Positions 17,027-26,504 are shown, counted from the stretch's first letter. The stretch: DNA of 64,000 nt from Devosia neptuniae (GCF_025452235.1 NZ_CP104965.1:248001-312000), one strand, 5' to 3'. Numbers and translations are program-made. The notes: generated from the sequence alone by a model not told the origin.

Positions 17027-17743
17027 CTATAGTTTTCTGGATGCGGAGCGAACTCCAGGCGAATGTGTGCTGGGGCGGGTGGCCAGCCAGATGACGTGGC
17101 GCGAGCCTCGGCTCTTGCCATTGGCTCGGATCCGCTCTTCCTCGACCGCAAATCCCGCGCGCTGCAAGCGCTGGGTGAAGGCACGGTCGGGTGCGGAAGC
17201 CCAAATTGCCAGCACGCCGCCCGGACGCAGCGCAGCACTGGCGGCTTTCAGGCCGGTCATGCTGTAAAGCGCGTCATTGGTCTCGACAGTCAATCCATCG
17301 GGACCGTTGTCGACGTCGAGCAGGATGGCGTCGTAGCTCGCCTTGGCCGAATTGATCAGCCGGCGTACATCGACGACCTTGATGTCGACGCGCGAATCCT
17401 CAAGGCAATCGCCAAAAATGGGTGCCATTGGACCTTTCGCCCAGGCCACTACGGCAGGCATCAGCTCAGAAACGGTGATGCTGGCTGTTTTGGGAAACTC
17501 TGCGAGCGCCGCACGCAAAGTGAAGCCCATGCCGAGCCCACCGACCAGCACGTGGGCATTCGGCCGATCGCTGATCCGCGCCCGTGCCAGCCCGGCCATG
17601 GCTTCTTCGGACCCGCTGAGGCGGCTGTTCATCAAGGCAATCGTGCCAAGCATGATGGAGAATTCGTCGGCACGCTGGATCAGGCGGATATCACCGCGGC
17701 CATCGGGGAGCGGGACGGTATCGATCAGGACCCAGGGGTTCAC
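17027..17743 (-). CDS. Spermidine synthase-like methyltransferase-fold protein
   Basis: 238 residues. The Rossmann core is visible: VLVGGLGMGFTLRAALAEFP is the nucleotide-binding loop, TVSELMPAVVAWA the following acidic strand, VVDVRRLI and DAILLDVDNGPDGL the catalytic-side acidic cluster, and LRPGGVLAIW the later strand. This matches the spermidine-synthase/MnmC-like family, widespread in alphaproteobacteria. The GGLGMG loop and the lack of the polyamine-binding N-terminal domain argue against a true aminopropyltransferase. Its substrate is unknown. It is divergent from the arginase-family gene. Confidence 0.75.
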   Translation of the reverse strand: MNPWVLIDTVPLPDGRGDIRLIQRADEFSIMLGTIALMNSRLSGSEEAMAGLARARISDRPNAHVLVGGLGMGFTLRAALAEFPKTASITVSELMPAVVAWAKGPMAPIFGDCLEDSRVDIKVVDVRRLINSAKASYDAILLDVDNGPDGLTVETNDALYSMTGLKAASAALRPGGVLAIWASAPDRAFTQRLQRAGFAVEEERIRANGKSRGSRHVIWLATRPSTHSPGVRSASRKL

Positions 17744-17916
17744 GGCAATTCTCTCGGAAAATTATGGAATTACGTATCCAGCCTCTACCGCCGCGGCGCA
17801 AGCGAAAGCCGGCAAGGCCTTGCCATTGTCCCACTTCAAATGCGACGTGACAGGGAACAGGGCGCAGCAGCGACCGTTGTCGAAGGACTGACCTAAGCCA
17901 CAAACAGGAGGCGCCC

Positions 17917-18810
17917 ATGCCCGGCCCTTATGCTGTTCTCGAAGCTCCTTCCACGCCGGGGCTAGCGACCGAGGGCGTCGAGCGTCTGGCTGGTCGGCTG
18001 CTTGGTCTTGGCCTTGCGGAGCGCATTCATGCGCGCCGCGCCGGACGGCTGGCCGTGCCTCCCAAGGACCCTACCCCAGATCCAGATACCGGCGTTTTGA
18101 ACGCCACGGCAATTGCGGCGTGGTCGCCCAAGCTCGCCGACGCGGTGGAAGCGGTGCTCGATGCGGGCGAGTTTCCGGTGGTGCTGGGCGGCGATTGTAC
18201 GATCCTGGTTGGCTCCATGCTCGCACTTCGACGGCGCGGCCGGTATGGCCTGCTCTTCATCGACGGCAATGCCGATTTCTTCCAGCCCGCGGCAGAACCC
18301 AATGGCGAGGGCGCCTCGATGGACCTCGCCTTCGTCACCGGCTACGGGCCGTCGCTGCTGACCGACATCGAAGGGCGCAAGCCTCTGGTCCGGCCTGAAG
18401 ACGCTGTCGCGTTCGCCTATCGCGACCACAAGGATCAGGAAGAGTACGGCAGCCAGCCGCTCCCCGCGGAGCTCAAGGCGCTTGATCTGCCCGCCGTGCG
18501 CGCAAGAGGCATCGAGGCCGCCGCAGGCGAAGCGATCGATCACCTGACGCGAGCGGAACTCGACGGCTTTTTCATCCATCTCGACGCCGACTGTCTCGAC
18601 GACGCGATCATGCCGGCTGTCGATTTCCGCGTACCAGGCGGGTTGTCGTGGGACGAGCTAGGGGCTGCGCTGCGGATTGCGCTGGCCAGCGGTAAGGCCG
18701 TCGGACTTGAGATCACCATCTACAATCCACGCCTTGATGAGGATGGCAGCGCCGGGCGCGGCCTGGCCGACGTGGTTGCCGCGGCGTTCGGAGCAGCAGC
18801 GCGCCATTGA
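17917..18810 (+). CDS. Arginase/agmatinase family protein with altered metal motifs
   Basis: 297-residue ureohydrolase-fold protein. The three metal segments are recognisable but altered: GGDC (C94, where arginases have GGDH), DGNAD (116-120, where the histidine of D-x-H-x-D is N118), and HLDADCLDD with both aspartates kept. Many cytoplasmic family members with GGDC exist, but the asparagine is unexpected. The enzyme may bind a different metal set or be inactive. It is convergent with an ABC transporter; 7 bases separate the two stops. The substrate is unknown. Confidence 0.8.
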   Translation: MPGPYAVLEAPSTPGLATEGVERLAGRLLGLGLAERIHARRAGRLAVPPKDPTPDPDTGVLNATAIAAWSPKLADAVEAVLDAGEFPVVLGGDCTILVGSMLALRRRGRYGLLFIDGNADFFQPAAEPNGEGASMDLAFVTGYGPSLLTDIEGRKPLVRPEDAVAFAYRDHKDQEEYGSQPLPAELKALDLPAVRARGIEAAAGEAIDHLTRAELDGFFIHLDADCLDDAIMPAVDFRVPGGLSWDELGAALRIALASGKAVGLEITIYNPRLDEDGSAGRGLADVVAAAFGAAARH

Positions 18811-18822
18811 TCTTGGATCAAT
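18806..18822. terminator. Small hairpin at the convergent gene junction
   Basis: ATTGATC (18806-18812) and GATCAAT (18816-18822) pair perfectly with a 3-base loop, overlapping both stop codons. It is short and AT-containing, so only a weak terminator at best. Confidence 0.3.
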
Positions 18823-19639
18823 TGCTCATTGTCGAGCGGTGCGCCCAGCCGGTCATCCGCTTCTCCAGCCACGCCATGAGCGCGTACATGGCGATGCCCT
18901 CGATCGCGAGCATCAGCAGCCCAGCAAACACCAGCGGCACGTTGAAATTGGATTGAGCAGACGCCATCATGTTGCCCAAGCCGTTGTTGGACGCCACGGT
19001 TTCACTGACCACCGAGCCGACAAAGGCCAGGGTGATTGCCACCTTCAGCGAGCCGAAAAAATACGGCATCGAGCGCGGAATGCCGACCTTGAGCATGATG
19101 TCGAGCTTTTTTGCGCCGAGCGCCCGCAACACGTCCTCGGTCTCCGGCTCGATTGTGGCGAGGCCGGTCGCGACGTTGACCACGATGGGAAAGAACGAAA
19201 TCAGGAACGCCGTCAGCACTGCCGGCACGGTGCCGATGCCGAACCAGATGACCAGGATCGGGACCAATGCCACTTTGGGAATTGCGTTGAATCCTATCAT
19301 GATCGGATAAAGCCCGGCATAAATCGTCTTGGACCAGCCAATGAACAAGCCTATCCCCAGTCCCGCGACGACGGCGATAAGGAAGCCCAGCACCGTGGTA
19401 TAGAGCGTCTGCAGGGAGTTCTTCCAGATCGGCGACCAATATTGCACGATCGCTTCGAACACCCGGCTTGGCGTCGGAAAAATCGTATGCGGCAGGCCCG
19501 AGAGCCGCACCCCGACCTCCCAGATCACGAACAGGCCAATGGTGTAGAGCAGCGGCGCCAGGCGCAGCCAATTGATCTTGAACGCAACCCGCGGCGCCGG
19601 CGGGGTCGACGCGACGGTGACGGTTTCGAGATTGGTCAT
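18818..19639 (-). CDS. ABC transporter permease (NitT/TauT, SsuC/ThiX-like)
   Basis: 273-residue inner-membrane permease with a first segment near residue 30 (LYTIGLFVIWEVGV) and the family EAA loop LRALGAKKLDIMLKVGIP. The family imports nitrate, sulfonates, taurine, thiamine precursors and similar small molecules. Its start overlaps the ATPase stop by 4 bases (19636-19639). It ends 7 bases from the convergent arginase-family gene. Confidence 0.92.
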   Translation of the reverse strand: MTNLETVTVASTPPAPRVAFKINWLRLAPLLYTIGLFVIWEVGVRLSGLPHTIFPTPSRVFEAIVQYWSPIWKNSLQTLYTTVLGFLIAVVAGLGIGLFIGWSKTIYAGLYPIMIGFNAIPKVALVPILVIWFGIGTVPAVLTAFLISFFPIVVNVATGLATIEPETEDVLRALGAKKLDIMLKVGIPRSMPYFFGSLKVAITLAFVGSVVSETVASNNGLGNMMASAQSNFNVPLVFAGLLMLAIEGIAMYALMAWLEKRMTGWAHRSTMSN

Positions 19640-20421
19640 GCGGCGACCCTCGCGACAGCAATCTCGCCATGCAGTGCCTGCACCATTTCGTTGAATGCCG
19701 GCTGATAGAGAATGTCGAGCTGCCGTGGCCGCTCGAATGGCACGACATGTTCGGAAATAACCCGCCCCGGACGCGCGCTCATCACCACGACCTTGTCGGC
19801 CAGGAACACGGATTCCCGCAGGTCATGGGTGACCAGAACGATGGTGACATCCTGGCTGGCGTGCAGGTCCCGGATCACGCACCACAGCTCTTCGCGGGTG
19901 AATGCGTCCAGCGCGCCGAATGGCTCATCCAGCATCAGCAGTTCGGGCTCATGGATCAGTGCCCGGCAAAGATTGGCGCGCTGCTGCATGCCGCCGGAAA
20001 GCTGCCAAGGAAACTTGTCGCCAAAGCCTTTGAGCCCAACCGTTTCCAGCAGCGCCTCGGCCTTTTCGACATATTCCTTCTTGTGCGCCCGCAGCCGATG
20101 GCGGTGTCGCTCCACAATTTCGAGCGGCAGCAGGATATTCTCCAGCGTCGTGCGCCAGGGCAGCATGGTCGGGTTCTGGAATGCCATGCCAACGATAGAG
20201 ACGGGCTTGCTCACTTCCTGGTTGGCAACAATCACCGTGCCGCTCTGGGGAATGTGCAGCCCAGTCGTCAGTTTCATCAGCGTGGACTTGCCACAGCCGG
20301 ACGGCCCCACCACGGCAACAAATTCGCCGCGCTCGATCCGCAGGTTGAGGCCGCTCACGGCCAGCGTTCCGCCCGGTCCGCCATAGCGCATGTCGACATT
20401 TTCGATGGAAACCAGGGGCAT
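19636..20421 (-). CDS. ABC transporter ATP-binding protein (NitT/TauT type)
   Basis: 261-residue single-domain ATPase with Walker [10 protein letters not shown], signature LSGGMQQRANLCRAL, Walker B LLMLDEPFGALDA and VTHDLRES. The start MPLVSIENV at 20421 is chosen because the in-frame sequence upstream is the hairpin-rich intergenic spacer and does not resemble protein. It is coupled to the permease by a 4-base overlap. Confidence 0.92.
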   Translation of the reverse strand: MPLVSIENVDMRYGGPGGTLAVSGLNLRIERGEFVAVVGPSGCGKSTLMKLTTGLHIPQSGTVIVANQEVSKPVSIVGMAFQNPTMLPWRTTLENILLPLEIVERHRHRLRAHKKEYVEKAEALLETVGLKGFGDKFPWQLSGGMQQRANLCRALIHEPELLMLDEPFGALDAFTREELWCVIRDLHASQDVTIVLVTHDLRESVFLADKVVVMSARPGRVISEHVVPFERPRQLDILYQPAFNEMVQALHGEIAVARVAA

Positions 20422-20448
20422 GGCGGTTCCGGTTATTGGACAAAATTG

Positions 20449-20496
20449 CGGTGCCGCGCTGCTCGCGGCACCGTTCCTCCCCCTGTTCGGGGGAGG
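20449..20496 (-). terminator. Tandem hairpins between binding-protein and ATPase genes
   Basis: Two strong perfect hairpins stand side by side: CGGTGCCGCG/CGCGGCACCG (20449-20458 with 20464-20473) and CCTCCCCC/GGGGGAGG (20476-20483 with 20489-20496), each with a 5-base loop. They fill the 88-base gap after the binding-protein gene. They could stabilise the upstream mRNA or attenuate transcription into the ATPase and permease genes, giving more binding protein than membrane complex. Confidence 0.6.
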
Positions 20497-20509
20497 CTGG
20501 GAAGGCCGC

Positions 20510-21538
20510 TTAAGGCAGCATGCGCTCTTCGGCGGGAGGCAAATATTGCGCGTCGAACACATCCGCCGCGGTCACCGCACCCTTGAGGCCAAGCGACAGT
20601 TTCAGCGTTTCGAGCGACGCGGTGAGCCGGGCCTCATCGATGCCGCCAAAGCCATGTTCGACCACATAGGGCGTCTTGATGTTCATCTCGTTGGCCATGG
20701 TCAGGCGCGCTATTTCGGTATCGAGGTTGAGCGTCTCGTTGCGAGACAGCACCGCCGCGGCGCCCGCCGCCGGATCAGCCACCGCATCGGCAAAGCCCCT
20801 GGCCAGCGCCCGCAGGAAGCCCTTCACGACGTCCGGGTTCGCTTCGGCAAATGTTTCGTTCACCAGGATCGCATTGCCATAGAGATTGAGGCCGTGGTCG
20901 GCGAACAGGATGGTGGAAATATCGTCTTCCGGCACGCCGTTGGCGATCAGGTTGAGGATAACCGAAAAGGCAAAGCCGAACACGCCATCCACGTCGCCCG
21001 AAGCCAGCATCGGCTCGCGCACCGGGAAGCCGATATTCTCTATGGTGATGCCGGAGGCATCGATCCCGGCTGCCGGAATGAAGGCCTTCCACTGGGCAAA
21101 GGCGCCGTCCGGCGGCGGCGCGCCCAGCTTCTTGCCTTCCAGCGATTTGGGATCGTCGGTAATGCCCAGCGACTTGCGGCCGATGATCGAAAACACCGGC
21201 TTGTCATAGACCATCATGATCGACTTGACCGGCTGGGCCGGATCTTCATCAAGGAACTTGATCAGCGAATTGATGTCGCCAAATCCGAACTGGTAGGCGC
21301 CAGTGGCGACGCGCGGAATGGCTTCTACCGAGCCATTGCCGGTGTCTATGGTCACATCCAGGCCTTCTTCTGCAAAATAGCCCTTGTCCTGCGCCAGCAA
21401 GAAACCCGCCGCTGGGCCTTCGAAACGCCAGTCCAGTGTCAGCTTGACCACGGTCTGGGCAAAAGCCGGCACGGTGGCGAAGCCTGCCAAGGCAAATACG
21501 GCAAGGGTGGAGGCAGAAAACAGCCTGCGATTCAGCAT
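20510..21538 (-). CDS. ABC transporter substrate-binding protein (NMT1/THI5-like)
   Basis: 342 residues with signal peptide (STLAVFALAGFATVPAFAQ) and an NMT1-type binding fold: WRFEGPAAGFLLAQDKGYFA, then YQFGFGDINS. It is the ligand receptor of the NitT/TauT-type importer. An arginase-family enzyme next to the operon hints at a nitrogenous ligand, but the ligand cannot be read from the sequence. The divergent AraC gene at 21929 is the likely regulator. Confidence 0.9.
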   Translation of the reverse strand: MLNRRLFSASTLAVFALAGFATVPAFAQTVVKLTLDWRFEGPAAGFLLAQDKGYFAEEGLDVTIDTGNGSVEAIPRVATGAYQFGFGDINSLIKFLDEDPAQPVKSIMMVYDKPVFSIIGRKSLGITDDPKSLEGKKLGAPPPDGAFAQWKAFIPAAGIDASGITIENIGFPVREPMLASGDVDGVFGFAFSVILNLIANGVPEDDISTILFADHGLNLYGNAILVNETFAEANPDVVKGFLRALARGFADAVADPAAGAAAVLSRNETLNLDTEIARLTMANEMNIKTPYVVEHGFGGIDEARLTASLETLKLSLGLKGAVTAADVFDAQYLPPAEERMLP

Positions 21539-21928
21539 GAATGTGGACCCGTTGTTTGTTGTTCCGCCAAAACAAAGCGCACAGAATTTCGCAGCGCAAG
21601 GATAAAACGCACAAGGCGTCGCCAGAAACTTTGATTGCCTAAATTAGAAGCAAAGTGATTAGCGAATTGCCCTCGCTGTGATCACACAAGCGCGGTAGCA
21701 AGTGCCCGCGATTACGGACGCTCCACACGGCCGGGGGCAGCCCCGACCATATTAGAGCGGCCGTCCAGATCGGCCTGGCAGTTTCCCAAATGCTTCCGAT
21801 CCGCTAAATAGTGGTCAATGTTCCATTTCAGGTGATTTCTCAGCAGGCTGATTAAAGGACGAGTCCCGCTTGCTTTGCACCGGTCACTTTCGCAGCGACG
21901 GGCACATTAAATTTCTGAGTGTCTTGCC
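21539..21928. other. 390-base divergent intergenic region
   Basis: No coding signal. The region separates the binding-protein gene (minus) from the AraC gene (plus), so it should hold both promoters. It is AT-richer next to 21640-21670. ACGGCC (21727-21732) and GGCCGT (21759-21764) form an inverted repeat enclosing a GC-rich inner stem; its role is unknown. Confidence 0.4.
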
Positions 21929-22936
21929 ATGAACGACGCACATCCAACTCTGGTGTTCAAAACCAACACCCGAGAGTTGCCTTTGAAACGGGCGCTGGAG
22001 TTCTGGCAGGACTCCGCCGGCTCGCTGTATGACGTCAATCTTGCCCGGCCCGAAGCATTTCACACGACGCACACCACCTTTCGCGTCGGCGAATTGCTGC
22101 TGACATATTGCCTTAGCGTTGCCCAGAAACTGAGCCGTTCCAGCTATCGTATCGGGGCGGACGGGTACGATCATTTCGAGGTGCAGTTTTTCCTGGCGGG
22201 CCAGTGGAGCCGCCAGGACGGCCGCGGGGAGGCACAAGCGGGGCCGGGCGATCTGGTCATTCACGACGCCGGGCAGGCTCATGCGGGATCGGCCAGCGAT
22301 TTCGCCAATCTGACCCTGTTTGTCCCGAGGTCCCTGCTGGCGCCCTTGCTCACTCATCCGGACGAACAGAATATGCGGGTTCTTGCCGCCGACGAGCCGA
22401 TGGTCACCTTGTTGCGCAACCACATGGTCGCGCTCTGGCGTGCGCTGCCGCTGCTTGACGAGCAACAGGCCGCCGCTCTTGCGCTACCCGCCGTGGAACT
22501 CGTCGCCGCTACGCTGAACGGAGTAAAAAGAGCGGATTTATCGCTAGGGGTAGCCGCTGCCCAGTTTGGAGAAATCCGCCGCTATATCGATGCGCACGCC
22601 CTCGATCCGAACATTTCTCCGGCCCAGATTGCTGCCGCCTTCGGCATCTCGCTGCGCAAGCTCACCTATCTGTTTTCCAGCGAGGGGGGCGTGGCGAGCT
22701 ATCTTCAAAAGCGGCGGCTGAACCTGGCGCGCGCAGCCTTGCGCGATCCGACTCAATCCCACAAATCAATAGCGGAAATCGGGCTCGAGCACGGCTTCAT
22801 CTATGCGCATAATTTCACGCGGGCATTTCAACGCCTGCATGGACTTACCCCACGTGAAATCCGCCTTTTGGCGCAAAGTGGCCGAACGGGCGAATCGGCG
22901 AGTTGGTTCGATCGGGCTACGCTTTGGGGACGATAG
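21929..22936 (+). CDS. AraC family transcriptional regulator
   Basis: 335 residues. The N-terminal part matches the AraC-binding-like domain (RALEFWQDSAGSLYDVN, GDLVIHDAGQAHAG). The C-terminal 110 residues hold the two helix-turn-helix motifs: ISPAQIAAAFGISLRKLTYL and SIAEIGLEHGFIYAHNFTRA. It is divergent from the NitT/TauT-type transporter and probably controls it. Confidence 0.92.
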   Translation: MNDAHPTLVFKTNTRELPLKRALEFWQDSAGSLYDVNLARPEAFHTTHTTFRVGELLLTYCLSVAQKLSRSSYRIGADGYDHFEVQFFLAGQWSRQDGRGEAQAGPGDLVIHDAGQAHAGSASDFANLTLFVPRSLLAPLLTHPDEQNMRVLAADEPMVTLLRNHMVALWRALPLLDEQQAAALALPAVELVAATLNGVKRADLSLGVAAAQFGEIRRYIDAHALDPNISPAQIAAAFGISLRKLTYLFSSEGGVASYLQKRRLNLARAALRDPTQSHKSIAEIGLEHGFIYAHNFTRAFQRLHGLTPREIRLLAQSGRTGESASWFDRATLWGR

Positions 22937-23215
22937 GGGCTCGTGCCCTGGCCCGGTGATGTGACGTTGCGCGTCGGGAGTATTTTGCCCGGTCCGGTTT
23001 GCGCGCTGAGATAGATTCGCCGCGCATCGCCCCTGGCGGCTTATCTTCACGGCCCAAATTTGATTTTTTAGCCTCGATTGCGCAGCGGATCGGGGGCCTC
23101 GTCCTATTGAGCGTCAGGCATTCGGAGAAGCTCGGCAAGTCAGCTTGCCGGCGCCTGATGCCGCCTGTCCGCTATCTGCCAATGCCTCGGATTTCAGCAG
23201 TTGGAGTATGCCATT

Positions 23216-23836
23216 ATGAAAAAACTCGTTCTTTTCGCCTTCATCGCGCTTGGCGCGTCGACGGCACAAGCCGCCGATATCATTGCCGTACAGTCTCCGC
23301 TTCCAATCGCGCCTGCTTATGCATGGTCCGGCGCTTATCTCGGTATCCAGGGCGGCGGTGCCTGGGCGAGCGGCGAATTTTCCGGCCTTGGCATCTCCAG
23401 TTCCGAGGAAGCCAATGGCGGCATTTTCGGTGCTTTCGCGGGCTACAATTACCAGTTGGACAATAATGTCGTGCTCGGCATCGAGGGCGACCTCGAATAC
23501 AATTGGAACGAACAGGAAATCTTCGGTGCCCAGTTCGGCACCGATTGGGCGGGTTCGGTGCGTGGCCGCCTGGGCTACGCCTTCGATCGCGCGCTGATCT
23601 ACGCCACGGCAGGCTGGGCGACGACGCAGGGCTATGTGGATTTCCCGGGCCTCGGCAAAACCGAAGAAACCTTCAACGGCTACACGATCGGCGCAGGCGT
23701 GGATTACGCCTTTACCGACAATGTGTTTGGCCGTGTCGAATACCGTTACAGCGACTACGGCGACAGCGATCTCGGCGGCGTCAATGTCGCTGTCGACCAG
23801 CATGCTCTCAAGGTCGGTCTCGGCATAAAATTCTAG
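23216..23836 (+). CDS. Omp25/RopB-like outer membrane beta-barrel protein
   Basis: 206 residues with a short signal peptide (MKKLVLFAFIALGASTAQA) and an eight-stranded-barrel pattern typical of alphaproteobacterial Omp25-type proteins: WSGAYLGIQGGGAW, FAGYNYQLDNNVVLGIEGDL, VRGRLGYAFDRALIYATAGW, GRVEYRYSDYGD and a C-terminal HALKVGLGIKF ending in phenylalanine. GGAG lies 9 bases before the ATG at 23216. It is followed by a hairpin and a giant autotransporter gene. Confidence 0.92.
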   Translation: MKKLVLFAFIALGASTAQAADIIAVQSPLPIAPAYAWSGAYLGIQGGGAWASGEFSGLGISSSEEANGGIFGAFAGYNYQLDNNVVLGIEGDLEYNWNEQEIFGAQFGTDWAGSVRGRLGYAFDRALIYATAGWATTQGYVDFPGLGKTEETFNGYTIGAGVDYAFTDNVFGRVEYRYSDYGDSDLGGVNVAVDQHALKVGLGIKF

Positions 23837-23844
23837 GCCTTGAT

Positions 23845-23876
23845 ATGGGTGACATTCGTGCGCGGCTGTCACCCAT
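23845..23876 (+). terminator. Hairpin downstream of the Omp25-like gene
   Basis: ATGGGTGACA (23845-23854) and TGTCACCCAT (23867-23876) pair perfectly around a 12-base loop, starting 8 bases after the stop. There is no T-run. Probably a terminator or 3' stabiliser for an abundant outer-membrane protein mRNA. Confidence 0.6.
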
Positions 23877-23933
23877 CAGCCGTCCGGCGCGGGGACGGGC
23901 CGGCTATTTCCCCGACCGAGATTCAGCATTGGC

Positions 23934-26477
23934 ATGGCATTGATCGCGACCTTGTTTTCCCGACCCATGGAGTATGCGGCATTCCAATCCGGGTGGAAGA
24001 GCGCATGCCGCACTTGGTTTTCCGCCCTTATGCTGGCGGCGCTCACGGTGCTGCTCAGCGCGCCAGTGCAGGCCGCCCCGCCCACCATCATGCAGCAGCC
24101 GGCTGATGTGACGACAGCGGCAGGGCAATTCGTCACCTTCTCGGTTGTGGTCGCCGAAGATGACGTTTCCTACCAATGGCAAGTCAGCACCGATGGTTTG
24201 AGTTTCGCGACCGTTCCGGGAGCAGATGGCAGCAGCCATACCTTCAAGCCGGTTCGCGTTGCCGATAGCGGTCACCGCTATCGCGTCGTGGTCAGCAAGG
24301 ATGGCGAGACCGCCTATTCGAGACCCGCGACGTTGACGCTCACCAAGGCGGTTTCGATAGTGATCGTGGATGACCTGCCAAGCGGCAGGGTCTATGGGCA
24401 AACCGTTGTCATAAAGGCCCTGGTCATCGGGACCAGTGCGCCGCCCAGTGGCGAAATAGCCTTCATGGACGGCAATACCAGGATTGGTGTCGCCACATTC
24501 GAAACCGGCAGCGGTGCCAGCCTCACCCTGACAACCAACCAACTTGCCGCCGGGCTGCATACCATTACCGCCATCTATTCGGGTGACGCCGACCATGAGC
24601 CTGGCGTCAGCAACCCCGTTACCATCGACATCGCCAAGGCGGAGCAGAGCATCTATTTCGATACCATTGCGCCTCGGGAAGCGGTGGTGGGGCAGACCTA
24701 TGCGGTGAGCGCCCACGCCATCCGGGTCAGTGCGAGCGTGCCCGTCGAGGTGAGGGTCGAAAGCGGCGGCATTTGCGCCATTTCCAATGGCGTCGTCACC
24801 TTCCTCAAGGGCGGCGATTGCATGCTGAGCGCGCAGCATCCGGGCGACGCCAATTTCAATGCCTCGCGCCAAGCCATCCAGACCATAGCGGTGATCGGGG
24901 ATACGCCGACACCGGACTTCAGCTTCTCTCCACCCTCGGGGCCCCTACCCGGTGCCATGGTTGGCGAAGACTATAATCAGCCGATATCGGCTGTTGGCGG
25001 CACCGCCCCCCTGCTCTACAGCCTGCTTTCCGGCTCGCTGCCGACGGGCATGGTCCTCAATGTCTCCACCGGCACGCTGAGCGGTCCGCTGGATGCGAAT
25101 AGCCAGGGCGATTACGCCTTCACCATTCAGGTCCGCGATAATACCGGCGCGACCGGTGCGGCCAGTTACACGCTCAAGGTCGGTGAGCGCACCGTCACGG
25201 TGCCTGATCAGCAGATCGAGGTTCCGCCCGGCTCCACCCCGGTTAATGTCGATCTCACCCGCGGCGCCACCGGCGGCCCCTTCAGCGCCGCCGACATCAT
25301 CTCCGTCGCGCCGTACAATGCCGGCACCGCCTCCATCGTGCGCGGCGAATTCGCCCAGGCCGGACCGGTCGAGCCGCTCGGCTGGTATCTGAAGTTCGTT
25401 CCGGACCCCGCCTTTTCCGGCCGCGTGCAAGTCGGTTTCCGGCTAACCAGCGCTTTGGGAAGTTCCAATACCGGGACTGTCACCTATGTGCTCGCCCATG
25501 ATTCAGCGGCGATCGCGGCCGAGATCGGCGGGCTGGTGCAGGACTTCGTGCAGGCCCGGCAGGGTTTGATCTCCTCAACGATCAAGGTTCCCGGTCTGGT
25601 GGACCGGCGCAGCATGGCACTATCCGCCGATCCAATAACATCGCGCTTGCAGCCAACCGAGCAAGGCATGGCGCTGGGCTTCTCCACCAGCCTGGCGCGA
25701 CTGGAGGCGGCCGATGCGGGCATTGCGGTGGCCGCTGCAGCGCCGTTCAATATCTGGGTCGACGGGACATTCCTGGTGCACCAGAGCGATGCCAGCGGCA
25801 GCCAATGGGGCAGTTTCGGCATGATCTCGGCCGGTGCCGATTATCTCGTCACCGACCAGGCGCTGATTGGCCTGTCAGTCCACTTCGATCGCATGACCGA
25901 TCCGGGCGAGGACGCCGAATTGAGCGGCAATGGCTGGCTTGCCGGTCCCTATGCGTCGCTGGAACTGGGCCAAGGCGTGTTCTGGGACACAAGCCTGCGC
26001 TATGGCGGTTCCGCCAACGATATCGACACCAGGGCCTGGGACGGCACCTTCGACACGCGACGCTGGATGGCCGACACCGCGATCACCGGTCAATGGCTGC
26101 TCGACGAAGTGACCACGCTCACCCCAAAACTGCGGGCGGTCTATCTCTCGGAAACGGCGGCGGATTACACGGTCACCAACGGCATTGGCAATGTCATCGA
26201 CTTGTCCGGCGTCACCCACGAGCAATTCCGCGTCAGCCTAGGCGGCGAAATAGCCCGCCTCTATGTGCTGGAAGACGGCATGACGTTCCTGCCCAAGCTG
26301 GGCCTGACCGGCGGCTTTGCCGGGCTCGATGGTTCTGGCGCCTTCGGGCAACTGTTGCTTGGCGTGTCCGTTGCAGCAAGGCAAGGCTGGTCCGTCGATA
26401 CCAATTTGCTGCTCGACATCGACGGCAATGGCCAGCGCTCCATCGGCGCCAGGCTTGGCCTGTCCGGACAGTTTTAG
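23934..26477 (+). CDS. Autotransporter with Ig-like passenger domains
   Basis: 847 residues. An extended N-terminal signal (SALMLAALTVLLSAPVQA after a charged lead) is followed by an Ig-like domain (about 45-135, VSYQWQVSTDG), a Big_3-type domain (about 138-235, IAFMDGNTRIGVATF, YSGDADHEPG), a further beta-rich repeat (about 236-325, HPGDANFNASRQ) and a putative-Ig He_PIG domain (about 335-415, LPTGMVLNVSTGTLSG). The C-terminal 260 or so residues are the autotransporter barrel, ending GARLGLSGQF with the terminal aromatic. No protease or catalytic motif is seen in the passenger. The start could also be the ATG at 23967. Likely a surface-displayed adhesin or structural protein. Confidence 0.85.
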   Translation: MALIATLFSRPMEYAAFQSGWKSACRTWFSALMLAALTVLLSAPVQAAPPTIMQQPADVTTAAGQFVTFSVVVAEDDVSYQWQVSTDGLSFATVPGADGSSHTFKPVRVADSGHRYRVVVSKDGETAYSRPATLTLTKAVSIVIVDDLPSGRVYGQTVVIKALVIGTSAPPSGEIAFMDGNTRIGVATFETGSGASLTLTTNQLAAGLHTITAIYSGDADHEPGVSNPVTIDIAKAEQSIYFDTIAPREAVVGQTYAVSAHAIRVSASVPVEVRVESGGICAISNGVVTFLKGGDCMLSAQHPGDANFNASRQAIQTIAVIGDTPTPDFSFSPPSGPLPGAMVGEDYNQPISAVGGTAPLLYSLLSGSLPTGMVLNVSTGTLSGPLDANSQGDYAFTIQVRDNTGATGAASYTLKVGERTVTVPDQQIEVPPGSTPVNVDLTRGATGGPFSAADIISVAPYNAGTASIVRGEFAQAGPVEPLGWYLKFVPDPAFSGRVQVGFRLTSALGSSNTGTVTYVLAHDSAAIAAEIGGLVQDFVQARQGLISSTIKVPGLVDRRSMALSADPITSRLQPTEQGMALGFSTSLARLEAADAGIAVAAAAPFNIWVDGTFLVHQSDASGSQWGSFGMISAGADYLVTDQALIGLSVHFDRMTDPGEDAELSGNGWLAGPYASLELGQGVFWDTSLRYGGSANDIDTRAWDGTFDTRRWMADTAITGQWLLDEVTTLTPKLRAVYLSETAADYTVTNGIGNVIDLSGVTHEQFRVSLGGEIARLYVLEDGMTFLPKLGLTGGFAGLDGSGAFGQLLLGVSVAARQGWSVDTNLLLDIDGNGQRSIGARLGLSGQF

Positions 26478-26504
26478 CGTTTTGCGCTGTAGCTGCTCGC
26501 GTCG

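Noticed and set aside
19669..20586. Plus-strand open frame of about 305 codons across the NitT/TauT-type ATPase
   Set aside because: The opposite strand carries intact Walker A, signature and Walker B motifs.
21727..21764. Inverted repeat with GC-rich core considered as a riboswitch or small RNA
   Set aside because: No conserved riboswitch core could be recognised; kept only as a note on the intergenic region.
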